In this document: piece after piece, positions 1 through 6,860 of the stretch | Position numbering within the stretch: the stretch's first letter is position 1 | Layout: each line of letters starts with the position of its first letter | Source: Oscillospiraceae bacterium | GTDB lineage: Bacteria; Bacillota; Clostridia; Oscillospirales; Oscillospiraceae | Direction of reading: 5' to 3' | Length of the DNA stretch: 44,002 nt | Assembly (NCBI GenBank): GCA_902802565.1 | Contig: CADCMP010000009.1 | Coordinates: 1-44,002 of the forward strand | Notes under the pieces: generated by a model | What the model was told of the DNA's origin: nothing | Databases searched by the model: none | The model's input: the letters and a program-made list of their open reading frames with translations, nothing else | Program-made: the position numbers and the translations under genes

Positions 1-2
1 TA

Positions 3-83
3 TGCTCCGATATGGATCTCTTGTTATTTGGAAGACCATATCAAACACCGGAAAGACACCTTCTTAATGCATTGGACAAATAG
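3..83 (+). CDS. Possible 3' end of an upstream gene (partial)
   Basis: The frame beginning at base 3 is open from the window edge to a TAG at 81-83 and would end in ...LLLFGRPYQTPERHLLNALDK, which reads like an ordinary protein C terminus. Only 26 codons are visible, another frame is also open until about 198, and no family can be recognised. It may equally be non-coding. Confidence 0.2.
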   Translation, partial: CSDMDLLLFGRPYQTPERHLLNALDK

Positions 84-144
84 CATAAATTGTCCATACA
101 CAATTGGGGGAATTTCCGAAAACTCAGAAATATACGAAAAAGAG

Positions 145-174
145 TTGACATCAAGTTTAGTGGAAAAATATGAT
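145..174 (+). promoter_or_regulatory. Promoter for the SLH lipase gene
   Basis: A consensus -35 TTGACA (145-150) and -10 TATGAT (169-174) are separated by 18 bp. The start codon lies 55 bp further on, after a purine-rich ribosome-binding stretch containing GAGGAGAAAGGGG. A small inverted repeat (AATTGT / ACAATT) sits upstream, near 88-105. Confidence 0.7.
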
Positions 175-228
175 AAAACCATAACCCTATTGTATTAAAC
201 AAGAGGAGAAAGGGGATAGAAAAAGAGA

Positions 229-2151
229 ATGAACATGAAAAAGATCACCGCGCTGGTACTGGCTGTAATGCTGGCAGTTTCCCTGTGTGCACTGCCCGTC
301 AATGCTCAGACCACCAGTGCAGCCACCGATGATCCCAGTAAACTGCCTACCATTTTTATGCACGGCTTTTTGGGATGGGGCGCGTATGATGATGCCAATG
401 CACTCATTCCTTATTTCGGAATGACTTCCGGCAGCATCATCGACTACCTGAACAGCAAGGGATATGATACCTACGCTCCCTCCACGGGGCCGTTCTCCAG
501 CTGCTGGGACCGCGTCTGCGAGCTGTATGCACAGCTTACCGGCACCCGCACGGACTACGGTATTGCCCACTCCAAGAAATACGGCCATGACCGGTATGGC
601 AAGGATTTCACCGGAAGACCGCTGATCAAGGACTTCGTCTGGGATGCCGATCACCCCATCAACCTGGTGGGACACAGCTTCGGCGGTGCCATGAGCCGTA
701 CCTTCGTGGATATGCTGGTACAGGGACGTCCGGAGGAAGTGGAAGCAGCCAAGGCGGCAGGGGAGAAAGTCAACCCGCTGTTTGAAGGCGGAAAGAAAGG
801 ATATATCCATTCCGTCACCATGCTGGAAGCACCCAGCAACGGCTCCAGCTGCATCAATTCCGAACCGCCTGTGGCAAACGGAATCACCTCGCTGGCCTAC
901 TCCCTGACGAATATCCTGGATCTGACTCCCATCAGGGGATTCTATGATACGGATCTGGAACATTTCGGAATCTACGGCCGGGAAGGAGACTCTTTTGGCG
1001 ACATGGTCAAACGGGTCATGTATTCCGATTTCTCCGAGCATCATGACAGCTGCCTGCAGGACCTCACCATCGTCCGTGCCTGCGATATGAACAAAGAGCT
1101 GGAGATGCAGCCGGATATCTATTACTTCACCTACTATGGAAACCGTACGCAGCGGGATCCCGTCGCCAATGTGTGTGTGCCCACCAACCGGCTGGCACCG
1201 CTGCTCTGGATCTTCGCACCGTCTATGGGTTCCTTTACCGGATATACGGAAGATTACTATTATGACGGCTACGGCGATGCCATGAAGAAGATCAGCACAC
1301 CGTCCCAGTACCTGGGCGAGGACTGGCAGGCCAGTGACGGTCTCGTAAACGTCGCTTCCGGCTACTGCCCCTACTATGTCAATGACGCCGGCGAACGGGT
1401 CTATGATCCTCATGTGGATGTAGCGGACGGCACCCAGTCCTTCAAGAAGGGAATCTGGAACATCTTCCCGGAGAGAGACTTTGACCACCTCGGCATGGTA
1501 GGCGGACTGCTGAACGAGAATCCTGCCGAAGTCATGTCCTTCTATGATGAAGTGATGGCCAATATCGCCAACACCGCAAAGGAAGGCGACGGACGGGAAG
1601 AAGGATGCCCCAGTGCCAAGATGACCGACGTTCCTGTCAATGCATGGTTCCATGAGGAAGTGGACAACATGCTCACCCGCGGTGTCATGACCGGAACTTC
1701 CGCCACCACCTTCTCACCCAATGCGAACCTGACCCGCGGCCAGATCGTACAGATGCTTTACGCACAGGAAGGAAAACCGGCGGCCAAACCAAGTTCCTTC
1801 AAGGATGTATCACCAAAAGCCTGGTATGCCGATGCGGTAGGCTGGGCTTCGGAAAAGAACCTGGTGGCAGGCTTTGACAAGGATACCTTCGCTCCCGAAG
1901 CGGATGTAACGAGAGAGCAGCTGGCTGCGATCCTGAAGACCTATGCAGCCTATGCCGGAAAAGACACCTCCAAGAGTGCAAGCCTTGCAGGATTCAAAGA
2001 TGCCGGAGACGTGTCCAAATGGGCAGTGGACGGCATGAAATGGGCGGTCGGCAGCGGCCTCATCGCAGGACGCGGCAATCAGAAGCTGGCTCCCGGTGCC
2101 ACGGCGACCCGTGCGGAAGTGGCACAGATCATGACGAATTTCCTGAAATGA
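229..2151 (+). CDS. Secreted, S-layer-anchored lipase (family I.5-like)
   Basis: A predicted extracellular triacylglycerol lipase carried on the cell surface. Residues 1-26 form a signal peptide. The alpha/beta-hydrolase domain has the oxyanion region TIFMHGFLGWG, the nucleophile elbow GHSFGG (Ser150), a likely catalytic Asp370 in ASDGLVN and His420 in DFDHLGMVG. The segments SCWDRVCELYAQLTG, DYGIAHSKKYGHDRYG and PLFEGGKKGYIHSVT match my memory of the Geobacillus/Staphylococcus family I.5 lipases, including the two zinc-binding histidines of the HxxxxxH stretch. Three SLH repeats follow from about residue 465 to 640 and should bind pyruvylated secondary wall polymer. The gene is monocistronic, with its own promoter and a strong terminator. 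True substrate (triglyceride or other ester) is not known; the fold and catalytic triad are secure. An in-frame ATG two codons later is an alternative start. Confidence 0.9.
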   Translation: MNMKKITALVLAVMLAVSLCALPVNAQTTSAATDDPSKLPTIFMHGFLGWGAYDDANALIPYFGMTSGSIIDYLNSKGYDTYAPSTGPFSSCWDRVCELYAQLTGTRTDYGIAHSKKYGHDRYGKDFTGRPLIKDFVWDADHPINLVGHSFGGAMSRTFVDMLVQGRPEEVEAAKAAGEKVNPLFEGGKKGYIHSVTMLEAPSNGSSCINSEPPVANGITSLAYSLTNILDLTPIRGFYDTDLEHFGIYGREGDSFGDMVKRVMYSDFSEHHDSCLQDLTIVRACDMNKELEMQPDIYYFTYYGNRTQRDPVANVCVPTNRLAPLLWIFAPSMGSFTGYTEDYYYDGYGDAMKKISTPSQYLGEDWQASDGLVNVASGYCPYYVNDAGERVYDPHVDVADGTQSFKKGIWNIFPERDFDHLGMVGGLLNENPAEVMSFYDEVMANIANTAKEGDGREEGCPSAKMTDVPVNAWFHEEVDNMLTRGVMTGTSATTFSPNANLTRGQIVQMLYAQEGKPAAKPSSFKDVSPKAWYADAVGWASEKNLVAGFDKDTFAPEADVTREQLAAILKTYAAYAGKDTSKSASLAGFKDAGDVSKWAVDGMKWAVGSGLIAGRGNQKLAPGATATRAEVAQIMTNFLK

Positions 2152-2181
2152 ATCTGTAAATGACAATCGTATAAACGGAGA

Positions 2182-2210
2182 GGACACACCGCCAGGTGTG
2201 TCCTTTTTTT
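2182..2210 (+). terminator. Intrinsic terminator after the lipase gene
   Basis: Perfect 9-bp stem GGACACACC (2182-2190) with GGTGTGTCC (2195-2203), followed by seven T. Confidence 0.9.
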
Positions 2211-2241
2211 AAAAAGAAAGAGCAACACTCGTGTTGCTCTT
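2211..2241 (-). terminator. Intrinsic terminator for the reverse-strand lipoprotein gene
   Basis: Stem AAGAGCAACAC / GTGTTGCTCTT (2218-2241). On the reverse strand it is followed by a T-rich tract. It stands back-to-back with the lipase terminator between convergent genes. Confidence 0.85.
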
Positions 2242-2264
2242 GATACTTATCGGAAGTTTTCGGA

Positions 2265-3164
2265 TCAGTCCACCGTGGAACCGCTGAGATCATCGTCCAT
2301 GTAGGCTTCATCGCCGCCGATGTTGCTGGAAGATCCGCCGCCGGAACCATCGGAAGAACCACCGTTGCCGGAGGAATCGCCGCCGTTGTTCGTTTCACCG
2401 CTGTTGGAGTTTCCGCCGGAATTGTTGTTGGAAGATCCGCCGCCGGAGTTTCCACCGCCACCGGAGTTTCCGCCGCCGCTGTAGCTGGAACCGCCGCTGG
2501 ATCTGCCGGAACCGCTGGAACGTCCGGAGTTGCCGGAGGTGTTGTTTCTGGCGGCAGCAGAGGGAGACGGGGCCGGAGTTGCTGCAACTTTAAGTGTGCT
2601 GCCCTGATGAGAAGCAAGCTCCTCAAGAGTGACGCCCTCTTCCTGTGCCAGAAGCGTGTTCACCTCCACCGTACGGGTGTTTTCCTTGTTGCCAGTGCTG
2701 TTGGACAGATACTCGATGTAGGCGACTCCGTCCAGCCAGATGGTGCAGTTTTCCGTATCGTTGAAGGGGAAACCGTGGAGAACGCACTCGGTACCGTCTT
2801 CCAGAGACAGACGAACATCGTATGTGACGTTCTTGTCATCCGACAGCGTATAGTACATAACCCGGCTTTCGTTGTTCTTCAGAGCATCACTGGCAGCCAG
2901 AAGACCGGCGGGGTATTCTTCCTCGGTGCTGGCTTTGACGGTGATATCCCGAATGTCCTGACCGGTCTTGTTCTTCAGCGTCACAGAGGTGTTGCTTCCG
3001 GCCTTGATTCCAATGACTTTCAGCGAATCGCCGGAATCATCGGTCATCGTCTCGGCGGAGGCATCCTCGGTGTCCGCGGGAGCAGACTTCTGACCGCATG
3101 CCGTGAGAAGCGACAGGGACAGAACCAGGATCAGAAAGACGGAAATGAATAATCTGTGTTTCAT
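2265..3164 (-). CDS. Lipoprotein with Gly/Ser/Asn-rich C-terminal tail
   Basis: A 299-residue predicted lipoprotein of unknown function. The signal peptide ends in the lipobox LTAC, giving lipidated Cys23. Residues about 45-195 form a compact domain beginning LKVIGIKAGSNTSVTLKNKTG, which looks beta-rich and resembles small extracellular ligand-binding or adhesion domains, but I do not recognise a family. From about residue 200 to the end the chain is almost entirely Gly, Ser and Asn with scattered Arg and Asp (GGGNSGGGGNSGGG-like), then a short acidic tail. This looks like a flexible wall-spanning or self-associating tail. It lies downstream of the exonuclease gene but has its own promoter at 3201-3228 and a RBS (AGAGG). 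Confidence 0.85.
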   Translation of the reverse strand: MKHRLFISVFLILVLSLSLLTACGQKSAPADTEDASAETMTDDSGDSLKVIGIKAGSNTSVTLKNKTGQDIRDITVKASTEEEYPAGLLAASDALKNNESRVMYYTLSDDKNVTYDVRLSLEDGTECVLHGFPFNDTENCTIWLDGVAYIEYLSNSTGNKENTRTVEVNTLLAQEEGVTLEELASHQGSTLKVAATPAPSPSAAARNNTSGNSGRSSGSGRSSGGSSYSGGGNSGGGGNSGGGSSNNNSGGNSNSGETNNGGDSSGNGGSSDGSGGGSSSNIGGDEAYMDDDLSGSTVD

Positions 3165-3200
3165 AATATACCTCTTATATATAATATCCGTTTACTACAG

Positions 3201-3228
3201 CTTATAATGTATCATTTTGCGTATTCAA
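3201..3228 (-). promoter_or_regulatory. Promoter for the Gly-rich lipoprotein gene
   Basis: Reading the reverse strand: -35 TTGAAT (3223-3228), 16-bp spacer, -10 TATAAG (3201-3206). The start codon is about 37 bp downstream. Confidence 0.55.
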
Positions 3229-3250
3229 TGTAAAGTTACGAGTTTGTGAA

Positions 3251-3850
3251 TTATCCGTAACAGCGCCGCCGCATGAGGTCCAGATCCAGATCTTCCGCCA
3301 GCACCCGGTGCTTCATGTGTTCGTACAGTTTCCAGGTCTGCTCCACATCCGCCATGGCCCGGTGTGCATTGCAGTTGGGGATGTGGCAGATCCGTCCCAT
3401 GTCGCTCAGTTTATGGCTTTTCACACCGGGATAGAGGATCCGGCTGAGCCGGAGGGTGTCCACGAAGGAATTCGTAAACAGCACCCCGGTATGCTCCAGT
3501 GTTTTCTCATACAGGAAATTCACATCAAAATTGACGTTATGCCCGATGAGAATGGAATCTCCCACGTAGTGCAGAAATTCCGGCAGGACCTCTTCGATGG
3601 AGGGTGCGTCCAGAAGATCACTGTCCCGGAGACCGGTGATCTGAGTGATGATGGAGGGAAGGGAAACGGAAGGCCGGATCAGGCTTTCGAACCGGTCCAG
3701 TTCCTCACCGCCGACACAGCGGATGGCGCCGATCTCGATGATCTCGCATCCCACGGGATCCAGCCCGGTGGTCTCCAGGTCCACGACGATATAGTTGTCC
3801 GGCAGTTCCAGCAGGCTTTTTCCCTTGCCGATGCGTTTTCCGCTTGCCAT
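3251..3850 (-). CDS. DEDDh 3'-5' exonuclease (DnaQ/PolC-epsilon-like)
   Basis: A 199-residue stand-alone proofreading-type exonuclease. Exo I is VVDLETTGL (Asp and Glu at about 24-26), Exo II is GHNVNFDVNFL, and Exo III is HRAMADVEQT, giving the complete DEDDh set of metal ligands and catalytic His. The protein has no BRCT, helicase or polymerase domain, so it is one of the small DnaQ-like exonucleases that accompany PolC or act in DNA repair and RNA trimming. Start ATG at 3850 has the RBS AAAGGAAGGG. It has its own promoter and is divergent from the Bax-inhibitor gene. The precise substrate cannot be told from the sequence. Confidence 0.9.
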   Translation of the reverse strand: MASGKRIGKGKSLLELPDNYIVVDLETTGLDPVGCEIIEIGAIRCVGGEELDRFESLIRPSVSLPSIITQITGLRDSDLLDAPSIEEVLPEFLHYVGDSILIGHNVNFDVNFLYEKTLEHTGVLFTNSFVDTLRLSRILYPGVKSHKLSDMGRICHIPNCNAHRAMADVEQTWKLYEHMKHRVLAEDLDLDLMRRRCYG

Positions 3851-3880
3851 ACAGCACCCTTCCTTTCTTCGTTTTTTGCC

Positions 3881-3909
3881 ATCTTATACGAAGTGCTCCT
3901 GTTTTTCAA
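3881..3909 (-). promoter_or_regulatory. Promoter for the exonuclease gene
   Basis: Reverse strand: -35 TTGAAA (3904-3909), 17-bp spacer, -10 TAAGAT (3881-3886). Confidence 0.5.
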
Positions 3910-4024
3910 CCCGGCGGTGCAGGGAACAATAATTGTTTACAATTGACTTCTTGATTTAACGAACAAAACCGATAAAATGAGTACGTAAGAAAAACTAATT
4001 TTCAGATAGAAAGGGTTTGGTCTC

Positions 4025-4774
4025 ATGGAATACAACTATGGACACAATGACTCGAACAAGGTCTATGTGAATGGAAAGCCCGTTCCCATGACCGCCGAAC
4101 AGCAGCAGGCTTTTTCCGATCAGACATTCATCAATGATGTCATGATCCGCGCCTTCATGTACATGTTCATCGCCGTACTGTTAACGGCAGTGGTGGCAAT
4201 GTACACGGCGACCTCCGGACTGTATCAGGTGGTGTTTGCCAATCCGGCCCTGCTGATCGTCATTATCATTGCGGAGTTTGCCTTTGTCATTGCGGGCAAC
4301 CGGCAGGCGGCACGGAACAGCAAAGTCGGTTCCGCGGTATGTCTGTTCGGATACAGTATCGTAAACGGACTGACATTCTCCACCATTTTCCTGGCCTACA
4401 ACCTGCAGTTCATCACCTTCGTATTTCTGGTGACCTCCCTGATGTTCGGCATCACTGCAGTCATCGGCGCGGTGACGAAGAAGAGCCTTGCCAGCTGGGG
4501 AAGCTACCTCATGATGGGTCTTATCGGACTGATCCTGGTGATGGTGGTCAATATCTTCGTGAAATCTTCCGGGCTGGATCTGCTCCTGAGCGTATTCGGC
4601 GTGCTCCTGTTTGTGGGACTGACTGCCTATGACACGCAGAAGATCAAGGCCATGGCGGCGATGAACACCGGTTATGAGATGAGCGTACTGGGACTGTGGG
4701 GCGCCCTCAGCCTGTACCTTGATTTCATCAACCTCTTCCTGTATCTGCTCCGGATTTTCGGAAACCGCAAATAA
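4025..4774 (+). CDS. Bax inhibitor-1/YccA family membrane protein
   Basis: A 249-residue integral membrane protein with seven predicted membrane segments between about residues 45 and 245. The YNGLTFSTIFLAY-like segment (here IVNGLTFSTIFLAYNL), the FGITAVIGAVTKKSL loop and the C-terminal GLTAYDTQKIKAMAAM and ALSLYLDFINLFLYLLRIFG motifs are typical of the family, including the paired Asp residues of the pH-sensing channel core known from BsYetJ. Bacterial homologues conduct calcium or modulate membrane proteases; no specific role can be assigned here. The RBS is AGAAAGGG, and an intrinsic terminator follows, so it is probably monocistronic. Confidence 0.9.
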   Translation: MEYNYGHNDSNKVYVNGKPVPMTAEQQQAFSDQTFINDVMIRAFMYMFIAVLLTAVVAMYTATSGLYQVVFANPALLIVIIIAEFAFVIAGNRQAARNSKVGSAVCLFGYSIVNGLTFSTIFLAYNLQFITFVFLVTSLMFGITAVIGAVTKKSLASWGSYLMMGLIGLILVMVVNIFVKSSGLDLLLSVFGVLLFVGLTAYDTQKIKAMAAMNTGYEMSVLGLWGALSLYLDFINLFLYLLRIFGNRK

Positions 4775-4792
4775 GATTAACAATGGGCTGAT

Positions 4793-4830
4793 ACGGCATC
4801 ACAGATGTTTCTGTGGTGCCGTTTCTTTTA
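4793..4830 (+). terminator. Intrinsic terminator after the Bax inhibitor-1 gene
   Basis: Stem ACGGCATCACAGA / TCTGTGGTGCCGT (with one G-U or mismatch) around a TGTT loop, followed by TTCTTTTA. Confidence 0.8.
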
Positions 4831-4866
4831 TCTCCGAAAGTGGAAACGGACGAAAAAACACCTTGC

Positions 4867-4888
4867 CAAGTACAAGATTTTGTACTTG
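4867..4888 (+). repeat. Operator-like 9-bp inverted repeat upstream of the ymdB-like operon
   Basis: CAAGTACAA (4867-4875) and TTGTACTTG (4880-4888) form a perfect inverted repeat with a 4-bp spacer, about 48 bp upstream of the -10 element. It lacks a T-tract, so a protein-binding site is more likely than a terminator. Confidence 0.5.
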
Positions 4889-4932
4889 TTGGAGCAGGAA
4901 CCACCATATCTGTATACTTTCCAATTTGCCCG

Positions 4933-4941
4933 TGATATAAT
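4933..4941 (+). promoter_or_regulatory. Extended -10 promoter of the ymdB-yhaO-yhaN-like operon
   Basis: TGATATAAT supplies the extended -10 TGn plus a perfect TATAAT (4936-4941). No good -35 element is seen, which fits an extended -10 promoter. The start codon is at 4990 with RBS AGGAA. Confidence 0.6.
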
Positions 4942-4989
4942 GGCAGGGAATATTCAGGGGCGGGGCCCCTTAGGAAGGAATGCGTTTCT

Positions 4990-5763
4990 ATGAGTATCAA
5001 GATTTTGGCAGTCGGTGACGTCTGCGGCGAACCGGGCCTGAGTTTTTTGAAGGAACGTTTGAAAGATTTTAAAAAGGAAAACGACATCCGGTTCTGCGTG
5101 GTCAACGGAGAAAACGCCAATGTGGTGGGCATTACCCCGAAACAGGCGGATCAGATTCTGCAGGCCGGCGCGGATGTCATCACGCTGGGCAATCACACCT
5201 GGACGAGGACGGAGCTGCGTCCCTATCTGGACGAACGGAACCGGATCCTTCGGCCGGCAAACTGCGCCCCCCAGTGCCCGGGCCGCGGTGTCGGCGTATA
5301 CAGCCGGGATTTCGGAGACGTGGTGGTCATGAATCTCATGGGGAAATTCACCCTGGACGCCAACACGGACAATCCCTTTGTGGTGGCGGATGATTATTTC
5401 CAGCAGTTTAAAGAAAAGATCATTCTGGTGGACTTCCATGCGGAAGGCACCAGTGAGAAGATGGCCATGGGCTATTATCTGGACGGCAAGGCCAGTGCGG
5501 TGTGGGGGACCCACACCCACGTGCAGACCTCGGACGCCTGCGTTCTGGAAAACGGTACCGGCTATATTACGGACCTCGGTATGACGGGACCTTCCCGCAG
5601 TGTCATCGGCATTGATATCGAGCAGTCCATCGGAAAGTTCTTCGGCGATCCTCCGGTGCGGTACAACTCCGGGAAGGCACCGCATAAGATGGAAGGATGT
5701 ATCTTTACCATCGATGAGACCACCGGACGCTGCCTGAAGGCGGAAAGTGTGCGCGTTGTATGA
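4990..5763 (+). CDS. ymdB: YmdB-family metallophosphoesterase (2',3'-cyclic nucleotide phosphodiesterase)
   Basis: A 257-residue cytoplasmic metallophosphoesterase closely resembling Bacillus YmdB, which hydrolyses 2',3'-cAMP and affects sporulation, biofilm and RNA turnover. Metal-binding motifs are visible: AVGDVCGEPG at the N terminus, VNGENAN, LGNHTW, DFHAEGTSEKMAMG, GTHTHVQT and TDLGMTGP. Length matches the family. It is the first gene of an operon: its TGA overlaps the ATG of the next gene (ATGA overlap). In Bacillus ymdB lies beside rny, whereas here it is fused into a cluster with the YhaO/YhaN-like repair proteins. Confidence 0.92.
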   Translation: MSIKILAVGDVCGEPGLSFLKERLKDFKKENDIRFCVVNGENANVVGITPKQADQILQAGADVITLGNHTWTRTELRPYLDERNRILRPANCAPQCPGRGVGVYSRDFGDVVVMNLMGKFTLDANTDNPFVVADDYFQQFKEKIILVDFHAEGTSEKMAMGYYLDGKASAVWGTHTHVQTSDACVLENGTGYITDLGMTGPSRSVIGIDIEQSIGKFFGDPPVRYNSGKAPHKMEGCIFTIDETTGRCLKAESVRVV

Positions 5764-6860
5764 GTATACGGGTCCTGCATGCCGCCGATCTGCATCTGGA
5801 TTCTCCCTTTGAGGCCCTTCCCGCCGGGAAGGCTGCCCAGAGAAGACAGGAACAGCGGCTTCTGATCGCGCGTATCGCGCAGGCGGTCAAGGACAACGGC
5901 GTTCAGCTGGTGCTTCTGTCGGGTGATCTTCTGGATACCGGAAGTGCCTACCGGGAGACCTCCATGACGCTTATCGATATCCTCGGCCGCATCGAGTGCC
6001 CGGTCTTTATCGCGCCGGGAAACCATGACTACTATTCGCTGCACTCTCCCTATGCCAAGCTTCACTGGCCGGAGAATGTGTATATCTTCAGTACGCCTCA
6101 CGTGGAGTGCATCCCGATCCCGGAACTGAATGTCCGGGTATGGGGAGCGGCCTTTACCGAACCGCGCAGCGGACCGCTGCTGCGGGGGTTTGAGGCGGAG
6201 AAAGAAGAAAACATCATCGATATCATGTGCATCCACGGGGACGTGGGCAATGATGCCAGTCCCTACAATCCCGTCTCGGAAGAACAGATCTCCCGCAGCG
6301 GGATGGATTACATCGGATTCGGTCATATCCATAAGGCCAGCGGTCTCCGCCGGGCGGGAGATACCTTCTATGCCTGGCCGGGCTGTCCGGAGGGGCGCGG
6401 ATTTGATGAGACGGGAAACAAGTCCGTCTACATCGCGGACATCACGGAGAACAACTGCAAGCTCCGCGGCATCAACCTTGCCATGCGCAAGTACGAGATC
6501 ATGCGTATCCGTATCGCCGACGGGGAAGAGATCCTGACCAAGATGCCGGAGTATACGGAAAACGACATCTACCGGATCATCCTGACGGGACGGACCCAGT
6601 CTCCGCCGGATATCGCTCAGATGATGCAGCAGCTGGAACCCCGGTTCTTTGCGCTTCAGATCATCGACCGGACCAAGATGTCCCGGAACATCTGGGATCA
6701 CTCCGATGAGAACACACTGCGCGGTGTTTTCCTGAAACGGCTGGTCAAGGCCTACGATGAGGCCACCACCGATCAGGAACGGGAACTGATCGAGCGTGCT
6801 GCCCGCTGGGGCATCGCCGCACTGGAAAATGAAGAGGAGGTGTCGCCTCTTGAAGATTAA
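5760..6860 (+). CDS. yhaO: YhaO/SbcD-like DNA repair metallophosphoesterase
   Basis: A 366-residue nuclease subunit of the SbcD/Mre11 type. The phosphodiesterase motifs are present in order: HAADLHLDSPF, LLSGDLLDTG, APGNHDYYS, CIHGDVGN and GFGHIHKAS. The C-terminal region (about residues 260-366) is the capping domain expected to dock on the coiled-coil ATPase partner. Its start overlaps the ymdB stop, and its last bases overlap the start of the yhaN-like gene, so the pair is translationally coupled as expected for a complex. Length is close to that of Bacillus YhaO (about 400). The partner protein appears damaged at its C terminus. Confidence 0.9.
   Translation: MSIRVLHAADLHLDSPFEALPAGKAAQRRQEQRLLIARIAQAVKDNGVQLVLLSGDLLDTGSAYRETSMTLIDILGRIECPVFIAPGNHDYYSLHSPYAKLHWPENVYIFSTPHVECIPIPELNVRVWGAAFTEPRSGPLLRGFEAEKEENIIDIMCIHGDVGNDASPYNPVSEEQISRSGMDYIGFGHIHKASGLRRAGDTFYAWPGCPEGRGFDETGNKSVYIADITENNCKLRGINLAMRKYEIMRIRIADGEEILTKMPEYTENDIYRIILTGRTQSPPDIAQMMQQLEPRFFALQIIDRTKMSRNIWDHSDENTLRGVFLKRLVKAYDEATTDQERELIERAARWGIAALENEEEVSPLED

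Noticed and set aside
1..198. 65-codon open frame in frame 1 at the window start
   Set aside because: It runs across a consensus promoter and has no recognisable protein character; AT-rich chance frame.
187..1653. 488-residue reverse open frame opposite the lipase gene
   Set aside because: Shadow of a GC-rich coding sequence with strong domain evidence on the forward strand; it also spans the lipase promoter region.
2129..2626. Ala/Pro/Thr-rich reverse open frame (165 residues)
   Set aside because: Alternative frame of the Gly/Ser/Asn-coding repeat DNA; it runs through two terminators.
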